In this document: piece after piece, positions 7,316-15,255 of the stretch | How positions within the stretch are numbered: the stretch's first letter is position 1 | How the letters are laid out: each line of letters begins with the position of its first letter | Assembly (NCBI GenBank): GCA_002494135.1 | Contig: DLBG01000086.1 | Location: 1 to 38,237, forward strand | From: Lachnospiraceae bacterium UBA7027 | Lineage (GTDB): Bacteria > Bacillota > Clostridia > Lachnospirales > Lachnospiraceae | Direction: 5' to 3' | DNA length: 38,237 bases | The notes under the pieces: generated by a model | The model's input: only the letters and a program-made list of their open reading frames with translations | Databases searched by the model: none | What the model was told of the DNA's origin: nothing | Made by a program: the position numbers and the translations under genes

Positions 7316-8794
7316 ATGGATATCCGGTATGTTTTAATGAATCCGACCGGAAACCGGACGATTCTGGTGGAGTCCCCGGTTCCCCGAAAGGATTATGCCA
7401 AGACAGCAGCTTTACTTATGAAAAAACAACCCACTGCCGAGCAGGTGGGTTTTGTTGACTTTACCCGGTCGGAATCGTTAAAACTCGAAATGGCCGGCGG
7501 AGAGTTCTGCGGCAATGCGTCCATGTGTGCGGGTGTACTGGCCGTAAAAAGAGGACTTGCAAAAGAAGAAGTGGCGTTGTGTGTATCGGGAGCGAAGGAA
7601 CCGGTCAGCGTGAAGGTGACGAAAAACAAAGGACTGGTTTCCATGCCCGGAACGGCTGAGGTAACGGAAAAAAAGCTTACCCTGGAGGAAAAGGAATACC
7701 TCTTCCCCGTCGTAAAACTTCCCGGAATCACGCATGTGATTATCCGGCCCCGAAGTTTTGCAAAGAGTAAGGCAAAGAAGGCGGCGGCTCTGTGGTGTAA
7801 GCAGTTAAAGGCAGACTCGCTCGGACTGTTGTTTGTAAATCAGGATTTCAGTGAAATGACGCCGTTTGTATATGTTCCCAGTCCCATGACGGCGGTCTGG
7901 GAGAATTCCTGCGGAAGCGGATCCGTGGCGCTTGCGGCATTTTTATCCGAAAAAAATCCCCGGAAAAAGTCATGGAGCTTTAAAGAACCTGGCGGGGTTT
8001 TAAAGGTTCGAAAAGAGGGGGAAACCTTCCGGCTTGAAGGTACGGTGGTTTTGGAAAAAGAAGAAACCCTGACTTCATCGCCCGAACCCGAAAAGCCGGT
8101 GAAAAAGGCCGCGAAAAAATCCGGAAAAAAGGCAGCGCAAGAGGCCGGTGAAAAAACAGGGATTTCAAAGAACCGCGTCGAAGAAGTTCTTACACGTCTT
8201 GATGAGCAGTACGGTACGGAGTATAAGTGTTATTTAAATCACGACAATGCCTGGCAGCTTTTGTTTGCCACCATCCTGTCCGCACAGTGTACCGATGAGA
8301 GAGTCAATCTCGTTACAAAGGATCTGTTTGTAAAATATCCGTCACCGGAAGCGTTTGCTAATGCAGACTTAAAGGAGTTTGAGCAGGATATCCGGTCCAC
8401 CGGATTTTATCATAACAAGGCAAAGAACATCATTGCCTGTGCAAAAGAACTGGTAGAAAAATACGGCGGAGAGGTCCCGTCGGATTTAGAAAGCCTGACG
8501 GCACTTCCCGGTGTCGGCAGAAAGACGGCCAACGTCATTCGCGGAAATATCTACCATATCGACAGTATAGTCGTGGATACACATGTCAAACGAATCAGCA
8601 ATAAACTTGGTTTTACGACGCAGGAGGATCCCGTCCGGATTGAATTCGATCTGATGGACAAGCTGCCGAAGGACCATTGGATTCTTTACAACATTCACAT
8701 CATCCGCCTGGGAAGGACAATCTGCAAAGCACCGACACCGAAATGCGAAGAGTGCTTCCTTCGGGATTTATGTCCTTCGGCGCGAAGCAGATAA
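7316..8794 (+). CDS. Fusion: DapF-like amino acid racemase/epimerase + endonuclease III
   Basis: One uninterrupted 492-residue frame joins two unrelated enzymes. Residues 1-248 are a diaminopimelate-epimerase-fold domain with both active-site Cys motifs, GGEFCGNASMC (Cys65) and ENSCGSGSVALA (Cys199); these divide proton removal and return in PLP-independent racemases. Residues 249-283 are a Lys/Ala-rich linker. Residues 284-492 are a complete endonuclease III, with the helix-hairpin-helix LPGVGRKTANV (catalytic Lys403), VDTHV (Asp421) and an iron-sulfur cluster motif C-x6-C-x2-C-x5-C (Cys470, 477, 480, 486). The Nth part would excise oxidised pyrimidines and cut abasic sites. The N-terminal substrate is unknown; DapF, histidine racemase and similar enzymes share this fold, and the gene follows an amino acid importer. 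No convincing internal start with an SD precedes the Nth domain, so a true fusion is preferred. Confidence 0.88.
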   Translation: MDIRYVLMNPTGNRTILVESPVPRKDYAKTAALLMKKQPTAEQVGFVDFTRSESLKLEMAGGEFCGNASMCAGVLAVKRGLAKEEVALCVSGAKEPVSVKVTKNKGLVSMPGTAEVTEKKLTLEEKEYLFPVVKLPGITHVIIRPRSFAKSKAKKAAALWCKQLKADSLGLLFVNQDFSEMTPFVYVPSPMTAVWENSCGSGSVALAAFLSEKNPRKKSWSFKEPGGVLKVRKEGETFRLEGTVVLEKEETLTSSPEPEKPVKKAAKKSGKKAAQEAGEKTGISKNRVEEVLTRLDEQYGTEYKCYLNHDNAWQLLFATILSAQCTDERVNLVTKDLFVKYPSPEAFANADLKEFEQDIRSTGFYHNKAKNIIACAKELVEKYGGEVPSDLESLTALPGVGRKTANVIRGNIYHIDSIVVDTHVKRISNKLGFTTQEDPVRIEFDLMDKLPKDHWILYNIHIIRLGRTICKAPTPKCEECFLRDLCPSARSR

Positions 8795-8805
8795 AGGGCG
8801 TAAAC

Positions 8806-8834
8806 TTGCCAAAAGAGCGAGAATCATCTATAAT
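8806..8834 (+). promoter_or_regulatory. Sigma-A promoter of the microprotein/AIR-synthase/Lrp/aminotransferase/trmL operon
   Basis: TTGCCA (8806-8811) and a perfect TATAAT (8829-8834) are spaced by 17 nt in the short gap after the fusion gene. The predicted transcript starts near 8841, giving a leader of about 40 nt before the ATG at 8882. Confidence 0.8.
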
Positions 8835-8881
8835 TCGAGTTGTGTTTGGCAGTATGCGTTTTTGCAGAAGGGAAACAAACT

Positions 8882-8989
8882 ATGATTAATTTTCACAATA
8901 AAAAATCCAAACAGATTCTTGCGATTATTATCATTCTTGCACTGGTAATCGCTATGGTGATTCCTACCGTCAGCTATTTTGCAAGGTAA
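8882..8989 (+). CDS. 35-residue single-pass membrane microprotein, function unknown
   Basis: A short frame opens 48 nt downstream of a near-consensus promoter, with AGAAGGGA about 7 nt before the ATG. The product has a basic N-terminus (HNKKSKQ) and one hydrophobic helix, about residues 12-33 (starting ILAIIIILALVIAMVI), ending PTVSYFAR. It looks like a membrane anchor with its N-terminus in the cytoplasm. I do not recognise a family. The following gene's SD (AAGG at 8983-8986) lies in its last codons and its start comes 4 nt after the stop, so translation is probably coupled. Its position as first gene of the operon argues that it is expressed. It could instead be a leader peptide that only assists translation of the next gene. 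Confidence 0.6.
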   Translation: MINFHNKKSKQILAIIIILALVIAMVIPTVSYFAR

Positions 8990-8993
8990 CGGG

Positions 8994-9533
8994 ATGGAAC
9001 GCGGAATTGTAATGGCAGGATATGCCGGAGGCGCGGGAGCGGGGATACTTGCGAAGGAAAACTTCGACCGGCTTGCCGGGCACTTTCCCGTCCGTTTTAC
9101 GGAAGAAGCCGTGAAATTCTCCGGGGAGTCCTATGAAGTGCCTGTTATGGAATTCCTAAAGGAAAAGGAAGCGTACTACGGGACCGGGGAAGTTGTTCCG
9201 GTTTCGGACGGCGGCGTCTTTGCGGCCTTATGGGAACTCGGGGAGAGGTACCGTACGGGCTTTGCCGTTACGTTAAAAAAAATTCCCGTAAAACAGCAGA
9301 CCATTGAAATCTGTAATTATTTTGATATTGATCCCTACCGGCTCTATGCGAAGGGCTGTATCCTTGTTTTGGCAGAGTATGCCGAAAGACTGGCGGAAGA
9401 TCTGAATGCTTCCGGCATTCCGGCGGCGGTAATCGGCAGGGAACACGAAGCTAAGAAAAGGGTAGTATATTACGACGACGAGGAACGGTTTTTGGAACCG
9501 AGACGCGGCGATTCCATTTCAGAGATTGGATAA
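8994..9533 (+). CDS. Standalone AIR-synthase (PurM/HypE) C-terminal-domain protein
   Basis: This 179-residue protein resembles only the C-terminal half of the PurM/HypE/SelD/ThiL superfamily. It has VSDGGVFAALWELGERY (about 65-81; the superfamily has DGGxxGAL), a middle motif QQTIEICNYFDIDPYRL, and a late GIPAAVIGREHE strand that matches the IGxVT region. The N-terminal ATP-binding half is absent, so an independent ATP-dependent synthase activity is doubtful. The ATG at 8994 is chosen over the in-frame TTG at 8979 because AAGG sits 7 nt upstream of it and the TTG lies inside the microprotein frame. A 12-nt gap separates it from the Lrp-type regulator. Its biological role is not known. Confidence 0.75.
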   Translation: MERGIVMAGYAGGAGAGILAKENFDRLAGHFPVRFTEEAVKFSGESYEVPVMEFLKEKEAYYGTGEVVPVSDGGVFAALWELGERYRTGFAVTLKKIPVKQQTIEICNYFDIDPYRLYAKGCILVLAEYAERLAEDLNASGIPAAVIGREHEAKKRVVYYDDEERFLEPRRGDSISEIG

Positions 9534-9544
9534 AGGAGAGAATT

Positions 9545-10027
9545 ATGAGAGAGAAAATTCTTACCATCATTGAGAAAAACAGCAAAGTGGATTTAAAGGA
9601 ACTTGCCATTATTCTCGGCGAAGAGGAAATCGATGTGGCCAATGAAATCCGGGCCATGGAAGAGGAAGGAATCATCTGCGGTTATCATACCTTAATCGAT
9701 TGGGAAAAGACCTCCATCGAGAAGGTTTCCGCCCTGATTGAAGTCAGAGTAACACCCCAGAGAGGACAGGGATTTGATTCCATCGCGGAGAGAATTTACA
9801 AATATCCCGAAGTAAACAGCGTTTATCTGCTCTCCGGCGGATACGACCTTTTGGTAACCCTTGAGGGAAAGACATTAAAGGAAGTTGCGTCTTTTGTATC
9901 GGACAAGCTTTCCACCCTGGATACCGTGCTTTCCACGGCTACCCATTTTATCTTAAAGAAGTATAAAGATCACGGGACCATCATGGCGAAGAAATATGAG
10001 GATACCCGCTTAAAGATGACTCCGTAA
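9545..10027 (+). CDS. Lrp/AsnC-family transcriptional regulator
   Basis: This 160-residue protein has an N-terminal winged helix (about 1-55, with VDLKELAIILGEEEIDVANEI as the helix-turn-helix region) and a C-terminal RAM domain (about 65-145) carrying the ligand-pocket strand SVYLLSGGYDLLVTLEG. Family members form dimers and higher oligomers and sense amino acids or related metabolites. It is encoded immediately before a class I aminotransferase, so local control of that gene by an amino acid is a reasonable inference. AAAGGAGAG lies just ahead of the ATG. It differs from E. coli Lrp by a short N-terminus and an extra C-terminal segment after residue 145. Confidence 0.9.
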   Translation: MREKILTIIEKNSKVDLKELAIILGEEEIDVANEIRAMEEEGIICGYHTLIDWEKTSIEKVSALIEVRVTPQRGQGFDSIAERIYKYPEVNSVYLLSGGYDLLVTLEGKTLKEVASFVSDKLSTLDTVLSTATHFILKKYKDHGTIMAKKYEDTRLKMTP

Positions 10028-10097
10028 GAGGGGCCGGGAAGGTTTCATAAAACCCGAAGGAAGGGTTTGAATTATTTCAAAAACGAAGGAAGCAGAC

Positions 10098-11270
10098 ATG
10101 CGTAATCCCCTAAGTGATAAAATTATAGAAGTAAAACCGTCCGGAATCCGGAAGTTCTTTGACATTGTCAGCGAAATGAAGGATGCCATCTCTCTCGGCG
10201 TGGGCGAGCCGGATTTCGATACCCCCTGGCACATCCGTGACGAGGGTATCTATGCGTTGGAAAAGGGCAGAACTTTCTATACATCCAATGCGGGTCTGAA
10301 GGAATTAAGAGAAGAAATCCGTAAATATATCGAAAGAAAACAGGGTATATCGTACGACCCCATGAAAGAAATCATGGTGACAGTCGGCGGATCCGAAGCG
10401 ATTGACGTGGCCCTTCGCTGCATGCTCAATCCCGGTGACGAAGTCATTATTCCGGAACCGTGCTACGTATCCTACGTACCCTGTACGAAGATGGCCGACG
10501 GAGTTCCCGTCATCATCAATTTAAAAAACGAAAACCGCTTCCGTCTGACACCCGAAGAACTGCTGGATGCCATTACGGAGAAAACCAAGGTTCTGATTCT
10601 GGCATTCCCCAACAATCCCACCGGTGCCATTATGGAGAAAGAGGATTTGGAGGCCATTGCCAGGATTATTATCGAGAAAGACATCTTTGTCATTTCGGAT
10701 GAAATCTATTCCGAACTGTCTTATGCGGGCGATCATGTATCCATCGCCTCCCTTCCCGGAATGAAGGAGAGAACCATTATGATTAACGGTTTCTCCAAGG
10801 CTTTTGCCATGACCGGATGGAGACTCGGATATGCCTGCGGACCGGAGATGATTCTAAAACAGATGATTAAACTGCATCAGTTCGCCATCATGTGCGCTCC
10901 CACCACCAGCCAGTACGCTGCCGTGGAGGCATTAAAGAACGGCGAGGAAGATGTGGCCATGATGCGCGAAGCTTACAATCAGAGAAGACGATATCTGCTT
11001 CATGCGTTTGAAGAAATGGGTCTTCCCTGCTTTGAGCCGGGAGGAGCATTCTATGTCTTCCCCTGCATTAAGGAATTCGGATTAACCAGCGAGGAATTCG
11101 CGTTGGAGTTTCTTCAAAAGGAGAAGGTTGCGGTAGTACCCGGAACGGCATTCGGCGACTGCGGCGAAGGTTTCCTTCGTATCTCCTATGCCTATTCTCT
11201 GGAAGACTTAAAACTGGCAATCGGAAGACTGGCACGCTTTGTTGAAAACCTCCGTGCCGGAAAAGAATAA
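10098..11270 (+). CDS. PLP-dependent class I/II aminotransferase (aspartate aminotransferase fold)
   Basis: This 390-residue cytoplasmic transaminase of the AAT-I family transfers an amino group between an amino acid and a 2-oxo acid. Visible motifs are GVGEPDFDTP (34-43), the pocket Tyr in YTSNAGLKELREEI (61-74), AFPNNPTGAI (169-178), SDEIYSELSY (200-209), the Schiff-base lysine in NGFSKAFAMTGWRLGY (Lys234), and the carboxylate-binding Arg in FLRISYAYS near the C-terminus. Substrate range cannot be fixed: aspartate, aromatic and branched-chain enzymes all fall in this subgroup. A GAAGGAAG element precedes the ATG, and the gene lies 70 nt after the Lrp-type regulator and 14 nt before trmL. 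Confidence 0.93.
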   Translation: MRNPLSDKIIEVKPSGIRKFFDIVSEMKDAISLGVGEPDFDTPWHIRDEGIYALEKGRTFYTSNAGLKELREEIRKYIERKQGISYDPMKEIMVTVGGSEAIDVALRCMLNPGDEVIIPEPCYVSYVPCTKMADGVPVIINLKNENRFRLTPEELLDAITEKTKVLILAFPNNPTGAIMEKEDLEAIARIIIEKDIFVISDEIYSELSYAGDHVSIASLPGMKERTIMINGFSKAFAMTGWRLGYACGPEMILKQMIKLHQFAIMCAPTTSQYAAVEALKNGEEDVAMMREAYNQRRRYLLHAFEEMGLPCFEPGGAFYVFPCIKEFGLTSEEFALEFLQKEKVAVVPGTAFGDCGEGFLRISYAYSLEDLKLAIGRLARFVENLRAGKE

Positions 11271-11284
11271 AGGAAAAACATAAG

Positions 11285-11881
11285 ATGAACATTGTGCTTC
11301 ACCAGCCGGGCATTGCACTGAATACGGGAAATATCGGAAGGACCTGCGTCGCAACGGGCAGCGTCCTTCATTTAATTGAGCCCTTCGGTTTTCGCCTGGA
11401 TGAAAAAGAAATCAGACGTGCCGGCATGGATTACTGGGAGAAACTGGACGTCAGACGATACATCAATTTCGAAGATTTTCTGATGAAAAATCCCGCCCTG
11501 CTTCAAACGACGAAAACAGGGGACGGTCAGGGTAACGAGGATGCACCTGACGGTCAGGATAACGAAGGTGCTCCTGACGGGTTGGAAACGCACCCGCGCC
11601 TTTACATGGCGACCACAAAGGCGCACAAAAACTACTGCGACGTAAACTTCGGGCCGGATGATTATATTATGTTCGGTAACGAGTCCAGGGGAATCCCCGA
11701 AGAAATTCTGATTGAATATGAAGAGACCTGCATACGTATTCCCATGAAGGAAGAGATCAGGTCCTTAAATCTTGCCAATTCGGTTGCCGTTGTATTGTAT
11801 GAGGCACTTCGTCAGAATGAATTTGCCGGCATGCAAAAGAACGGAGAGCTTCATCGTTTAAGCTGGAAGAGCAGCATCTGA
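11285..11881 (+). CDS. trmL: tRNA (cytidine/uridine-34 2'-O)-methyltransferase TrmL, with repeat insertion
   Basis: This SPOUT-fold methyltransferase modifies the ribose of the tRNA wobble nucleotide using SAM and forms a trefoil knot. It begins with HQPGIALNTGNIGRTC (about 6-21), continues with HLIEPFGFRLDEKEIRRAGMDYWEKL, and ends with the SAM-binding knot MFGNESRGIPEEI and MKEEIRSLNLANSVAVVLYE. At 198 residues it is longer than the usual 155-160. The excess lies at about residues 76-100, between the two halves of the fold, and consists of an acidic Gly/Asp/Asn segment made of two 9-residue units beginning GQGNEDAPD and GQDNEGAPD. It is the last gene of the operon and converges on the glycosyltransferase gene with only 7 bp between the stop codons. 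Confidence 0.9.
   Translation: MNIVLHQPGIALNTGNIGRTCVATGSVLHLIEPFGFRLDEKEIRRAGMDYWEKLDVRRYINFEDFLMKNPALLQTTKTGDGQGNEDAPDGQDNEGAPDGLETHPRLYMATTKAHKNYCDVNFGPDDYIMFGNESRGIPEEILIEYEETCIRIPMKEEIRSLNLANSVAVVLYEALRQNEFAGMQKNGELHRLSWKSSI
11525..11578 (+). repeat. Two tandem 27-bp repeats inside trmL
   Basis: Units 11525-11551 and 11552-11578 match at 23 of 27 positions and keep the reading frame, each coding nine residues rich in Gly, Asp and Asn. They create the acidic insertion in TrmL. Frame-preserving length and only a few differences suggest a fairly recent duplication by slippage. Confidence 0.85.
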
Positions 11882-11888
11882 AAATCTT

Positions 11889-13073
11889 TTACCAGGCAGC
11901 TGCCGAAACTTCCACCGGCCGGTTCTCGTCCGGCTGCATAATTACGTAGGTATAATAAGCAAATACGAAGAATTCGATAAACGCATCCGCTCTTGTTACG
12001 CCGTTGCTGAAAATCAGGAAGGCAGGATAAGCCATGAAGCTTAACAGTAACGAGAATACGGCGAATTTTATGTATTTTTTATCTAAGAAGGCCAAAAGCA
12101 GCAGAATGAGATCCAGAAAATATGCATAGCGGTCATGCATGGCAGGCAGGAAGAAAATACAAACCCAGGCAAACCATGCAATCGTATTCAGAATCTGAAT
12201 GGAGGAATCCATTCTTTTTTTCTTTTGAAGAATCATGTAAAATCCAAGACCGCAGATTCCCAGAGTCAGTAAAACGGCGAAGCCGGAAAGGCGAGGATAA
12301 TCATCGCCGAAAAGCTGCCAGATGCTTCTTGCGTTTAAGTACATATGGTCATAGGTCTGCGTCTGCGAAAAGTATACGGTAAAGGGGCTTAAAGGATTTC
12401 GACCGAAGATATATGCCACTCCTCCGCACAGCCAGAAGGAAAGAGCGGATACGGCGAACAGTCCCGCGCTGAACTTCTTTTTTACAAAATAGAAAGAAAC
12501 CAAAAACGGCAGGAAGAATACCGTTTGGAATTTCAGGGCAAAGGAAATGCCGAGGACGATAAAAGCGGGAAGGTATTTATTCTTATGCATCAAAAGCAAA
12601 ACGAGAATGAGGCAGAAGACATACATGGAATCGCACTGTCCCCAGAAAGCCGAATTGAAAACGACCGTGGGAAGAAAGAGGATTACGGCATAGACACTCT
12701 GAAACAGCGTTCCGAACAGCGGGCTCTGCTTTAACCGGCACGCAAAGGCGGCTAAGAAGAATGCAAGCAGAAAATCGAAGGCACAGGAAAGAAGTTTATA
12801 CTGTGTCATGGGATTTAACGGAATGTATGTCATGACGGCGATAAAGGTCTGGTAAAGAACGTTGTAGTCGCCGACCTGGTTCTTTAATCCGGCAAGACCG
12901 CCATGTTCTTTCATGGTATCAAACCAGGGAATCAGGAAATTGTACATGTCGCTCGAAAGAAAGTTTTTTCCGACAAAACGGATTGCTATTCCCAGTACGG
13001 TTATCACAATAAAAAACAGAACGGAAGAGTGTTTGGTAAAAAAATCTGCGAATTTCTGCTCAAATTTAGGCAT
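11889..13073 (-). CDS. GT-C type integral membrane glycosyltransferase (Gpi18-like mannosyltransferase group)
   Basis: This 394-residue protein has roughly ten hydrophobic segments. Its motifs resemble COG5542 (Gpi18-like mannosyltransferases): an early acidic pair in the first external loop (SSDMYNFLIPWFDTM), GDYNVLYQTF, AFWGQCDSMYVF, ALKFQTVFFLPF and a late MHDRYAYFLDL. Such enzymes transfer sugars from polyprenyl-phosphate donors on the outer face of the membrane. Donor and acceptor are unknown. The N-terminal MPKFEQKFADFF is cytoplasmic. The gene begins 6 nt after the histidine kinase stop and ends the minus-strand operon mutS2-regulator-kinase-glycosyltransferase, so envelope glycosylation might be under control of that two-component system. 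Assignment to the GT-C superfamily is fairly safe; mannose specificity is not. Confidence 0.72.
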   Translation of the reverse strand: MPKFEQKFADFFTKHSSVLFFIVITVLGIAIRFVGKNFLSSDMYNFLIPWFDTMKEHGGLAGLKNQVGDYNVLYQTFIAVMTYIPLNPMTQYKLLSCAFDFLLAFFLAAFACRLKQSPLFGTLFQSVYAVILFLPTVVFNSAFWGQCDSMYVFCLILVLLLMHKNKYLPAFIVLGISFALKFQTVFFLPFLVSFYFVKKKFSAGLFAVSALSFWLCGGVAYIFGRNPLSPFTVYFSQTQTYDHMYLNARSIWQLFGDDYPRLSGFAVLLTLGICGLGFYMILQKKKRMDSSIQILNTIAWFAWVCIFFLPAMHDRYAYFLDLILLLLAFLDKKYIKFAVFSLLLSFMAYPAFLIFSNGVTRADAFIEFFVFAYYTYVIMQPDENRPVEVSAAAW

Positions 13074-13079
13074 TTTATT

Positions 13080-14528
13080 CTAACTTTCCTCGTTTTCTTC
13101 GGTTTTTTCCGCATTTTCATCGTATTCCACCGGAAGGGAGAAAGTGAATTCGGTTCCCTCGCCTTCGGTGCTGGTTACATTAATGTTCTCGTTGTGAGCA
13201 CGGATAATTTCACGGGCAATGGAAAGTCCCAGACCGGTGCCTTTTTTGTCCTTGCCTCGGGAAGAGTCGGTTTTGTAGAAACGGTCAAAGACCTGTCCGA
13301 TGCTTTCCTTCGGAATACCGATACCGAAATCCTTTACGCTGACAAATACCTTGCGGTGCTTCTCCGTTGTGGAAATCCGGATTTCGGAATCACGGTTGGA
13401 GAACTTGATGGCATTGTCCAGAAGGTTGTATAAAACCTGCTGGATTTTACCCATATCGGCTTTCACGTACAGCACTTCGCCGGTCAGAATCAGGTTTAAG
13501 GTGATCTTCTTTTCACGGCAGCTGCCCTCAAAGGTCTGGGCGGTTTTGCGGATGATGTCATTGATGTCAAAAACGCTGATATCCAGCATCAGTCCCTCGG
13601 TGTTTAAGTTGTTTAACGTCAGCAGATTGTTGGTAAGTTTAATCAGACGTTCGGACTCATTTACGAGAATGGCCAGATATTTTTCATGCATCTCGGGCGG
13701 AATGGTTCCGTCGAGCATGGCTTCGGAATAGCCCTTGATGGAAGTTAAGGGAGAACGGAAGTCATGGGAAACATTGGCGACGAGTTTTTTCTGCGTATCC
13801 TCCACCTTGGAAAGCTCGCTTGCCATGTAGGAAAGGGTGGCGGCCAGATAGCCCATCTCGTCGTTGGAATCGACGGAGAAACTGTAATGCAGGTTGCCTT
13901 CCGCATACTGTTCCGTTGCCGTGGTGATTTTACGAAGGGGTTTGTAAACCACCTCGGAGAAGAAAATCAGGATGATCATGGAAAGCAGAAGAAAGATTCC
14001 GAACATGATGTAGGAAATGTTAATCATGGATTCGGAAAGTTTGCGAATTTCTTCCATGGGCTTGTGAATGAATACATATCCCTGTACCTTGTAACCGTCG
14101 GTGATGGGAGAGTAAACACTTAAAACCTCATGGTCATAGAAATGGAAAAAATCTCCGACGGAGTAATACTTTCCGGTATATACCGTGGAATCGAACCCTT
14201 CCACGGTAGGCGGGTTGGCAACTTCGATGGGGGAGGCGGAATCAAGAACAATCAGTCCGGAAGGGTTGATAATCCAGATTTCCGCAGAAAGATAGTCATC
14301 CAGAAAGTCCAGCTGCTGCATGACGGTATCGAGCGCCGCCCGGTTGGTGTAAAGGTCGGAGGCATACGTATTCGCGATGCGGTTTGCCTCTTTGTAAAGG
14401 GCATCCGCCTCGTGCTGTACCAGCTGATTGCGAATCATGGTTGCACCGAAGGTGGCAATCATGAAGAAGCCGAAGAAGGCAAAAATCAGATAGGCCAGTA
14501 TGAATTTAAAATACAAAGCTTTTCGCAT
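13080..14528 (-). CDS. Membrane sensor histidine kinase (PhoR/ResE type)
   Basis: This 482-residue kinase has transmembrane segments at about 9-31 and 170-192 around an extracytoplasmic sensor of about 140 residues. It continues with a HAMP domain starting at VVYKPLRKITTATEQYAEGN (194-213), HisKA with NVSHDFRSPLTSIKGY (phospho-acceptor His255), an N box LYNLLDNAIKFS, DFGIGIPKE (G1) and GTGLGLSIAREI (G2). It ends in a short acidic tail of Glu/Asn residues. The start follows the regulator stop by one nucleotide. Arrangement and sequence are typical of Firmicute envelope-stress or cell-wall sensing pairs, but the signal is unknown. Confidence 0.95.
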   Translation of the reverse strand: MRKALYFKFILAYLIFAFFGFFMIATFGATMIRNQLVQHEADALYKEANRIANTYASDLYTNRAALDTVMQQLDFLDDYLSAEIWIINPSGLIVLDSASPIEVANPPTVEGFDSTVYTGKYYSVGDFFHFYDHEVLSVYSPITDGYKVQGYVFIHKPMEEIRKLSESMINISYIMFGIFLLLSMIILIFFSEVVYKPLRKITTATEQYAEGNLHYSFSVDSNDEMGYLAATLSYMASELSKVEDTQKKLVANVSHDFRSPLTSIKGYSEAMLDGTIPPEMHEKYLAILVNESERLIKLTNNLLTLNNLNTEGLMLDISVFDINDIIRKTAQTFEGSCREKKITLNLILTGEVLYVKADMGKIQQVLYNLLDNAIKFSNRDSEIRISTTEKHRKVFVSVKDFGIGIPKESIGQVFDRFYKTDSSRGKDKKGTGLGLSIAREIIRAHNENINVTSTEGEGTEFTFSLPVEYDENAEKTEENEES

Positions 14529-14529
14529 A

Positions 14530-15237
14530 TCAGTGTCTCAGTACAAGAAATTTATAACCTACGCCCCAGACGGTATCGATACGCCAGTCGGGAGTGTCTT
14601 TGATTTTCTCACGGATTCTTTTGATGTGAACGTCAACGGTTCTGGTATCACCGGTATAATCATAGCCCCAGATCTGATTTAAGAGCTGTTCTCTGGTGAA
14701 AACCTGTCCGGGGGAAGATGCCAGGAAGAACAAAAGCTCAAGTTCCTTCGGAGGCATATCCACGGAAGCTCCCTGATAGAGCACGGAATAATTGCTTAAG
14801 GATACCGTAAGTCCCGGATATTCCACGGTCCGGTCCGATTTTTCTTCCATAACAGCCGGAGCGGCAGCGGGTTTGTAGCGGCGAAGAACCGCTTTCACAC
14901 GGGCCACCAGTTCCTTGGAGTCGAAAGGTTTTTGCATATAATCGTCGGCACCCATTTCAAGGCCCAGAACTTTATCGAAAATCTCACCTTTTGCGGAGAG
15001 CATGATAATCGGAGTGGTGCATTTGGAACGGACTTCCCTGCAGACGGTGTAGCCGTCGATTCCGGGAAGCATTAAGTCGAGAAGAATCAGGTTCGGCTCA
15101 AATGCGGGAACGGCTTCGAGCGCCGCTTCTCCGTCGCCCACGATCATGGTTTCGTAGCATTCCTTGGTCAGATACAGAGAAATCAGCTCTGCAATGTTGT
15201 TGTCATCATCGACAATCAGAATTTTCTGTTTATTCAT
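14530..15237 (-). CDS. OmpR/PhoB-family response regulator
   Basis: This 235-residue regulator is partner to the kinase encoded next. The receiver contains the acidic pair IVDDD, the phospho-acceptor in ILLDLMLPGIDGYTV (about Asp53) and the conserved MLSAKGE (Lys near 82). A linker rich in Ala/Pro (PAAAPAVMEEKS) leads to a winged-helix DNA-binding domain with DTRTVDVHIKRIREK and VWGVGYKF. AGAGGGG lies about 5 nt before the ATG. It starts 18 nt after the mutS2 stop, too close for a typical separate promoter unless that lies within mutS2. Confidence 0.95.
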   Translation of the reverse strand: MNKQKILIVDDDNNIAELISLYLTKECYETMIVGDGEAALEAVPAFEPNLILLDLMLPGIDGYTVCREVRSKCTTPIIMLSAKGEIFDKVLGLEMGADDYMQKPFDSKELVARVKAVLRRYKPAAAPAVMEEKSDRTVEYPGLTVSLSNYSVLYQGASVDMPPKELELLFFLASSPGQVFTREQLLNQIWGYDYTGDTRTVDVHIKRIREKIKDTPDWRIDTVWGVGYKFLVLRH

Positions 15238-15255
15238 AATTCCCCTCTTTTCTTT

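Noticed and set aside
8090..8170. Internal start making endonuclease III a separate protein
   Set aside because: No ATG in frame before the Nth core; the GTG codons there lack a convincing SD, so fusion is preferred, though not proven.
11895..11904. GGCAGCTGCC palindrome between converging trmL and glycosyltransferase genes as bidirectional terminator
   Set aside because: No loop can form in a 10-bp palindrome and there is no T tract; it lies in the glycosyltransferase C-terminal codons.
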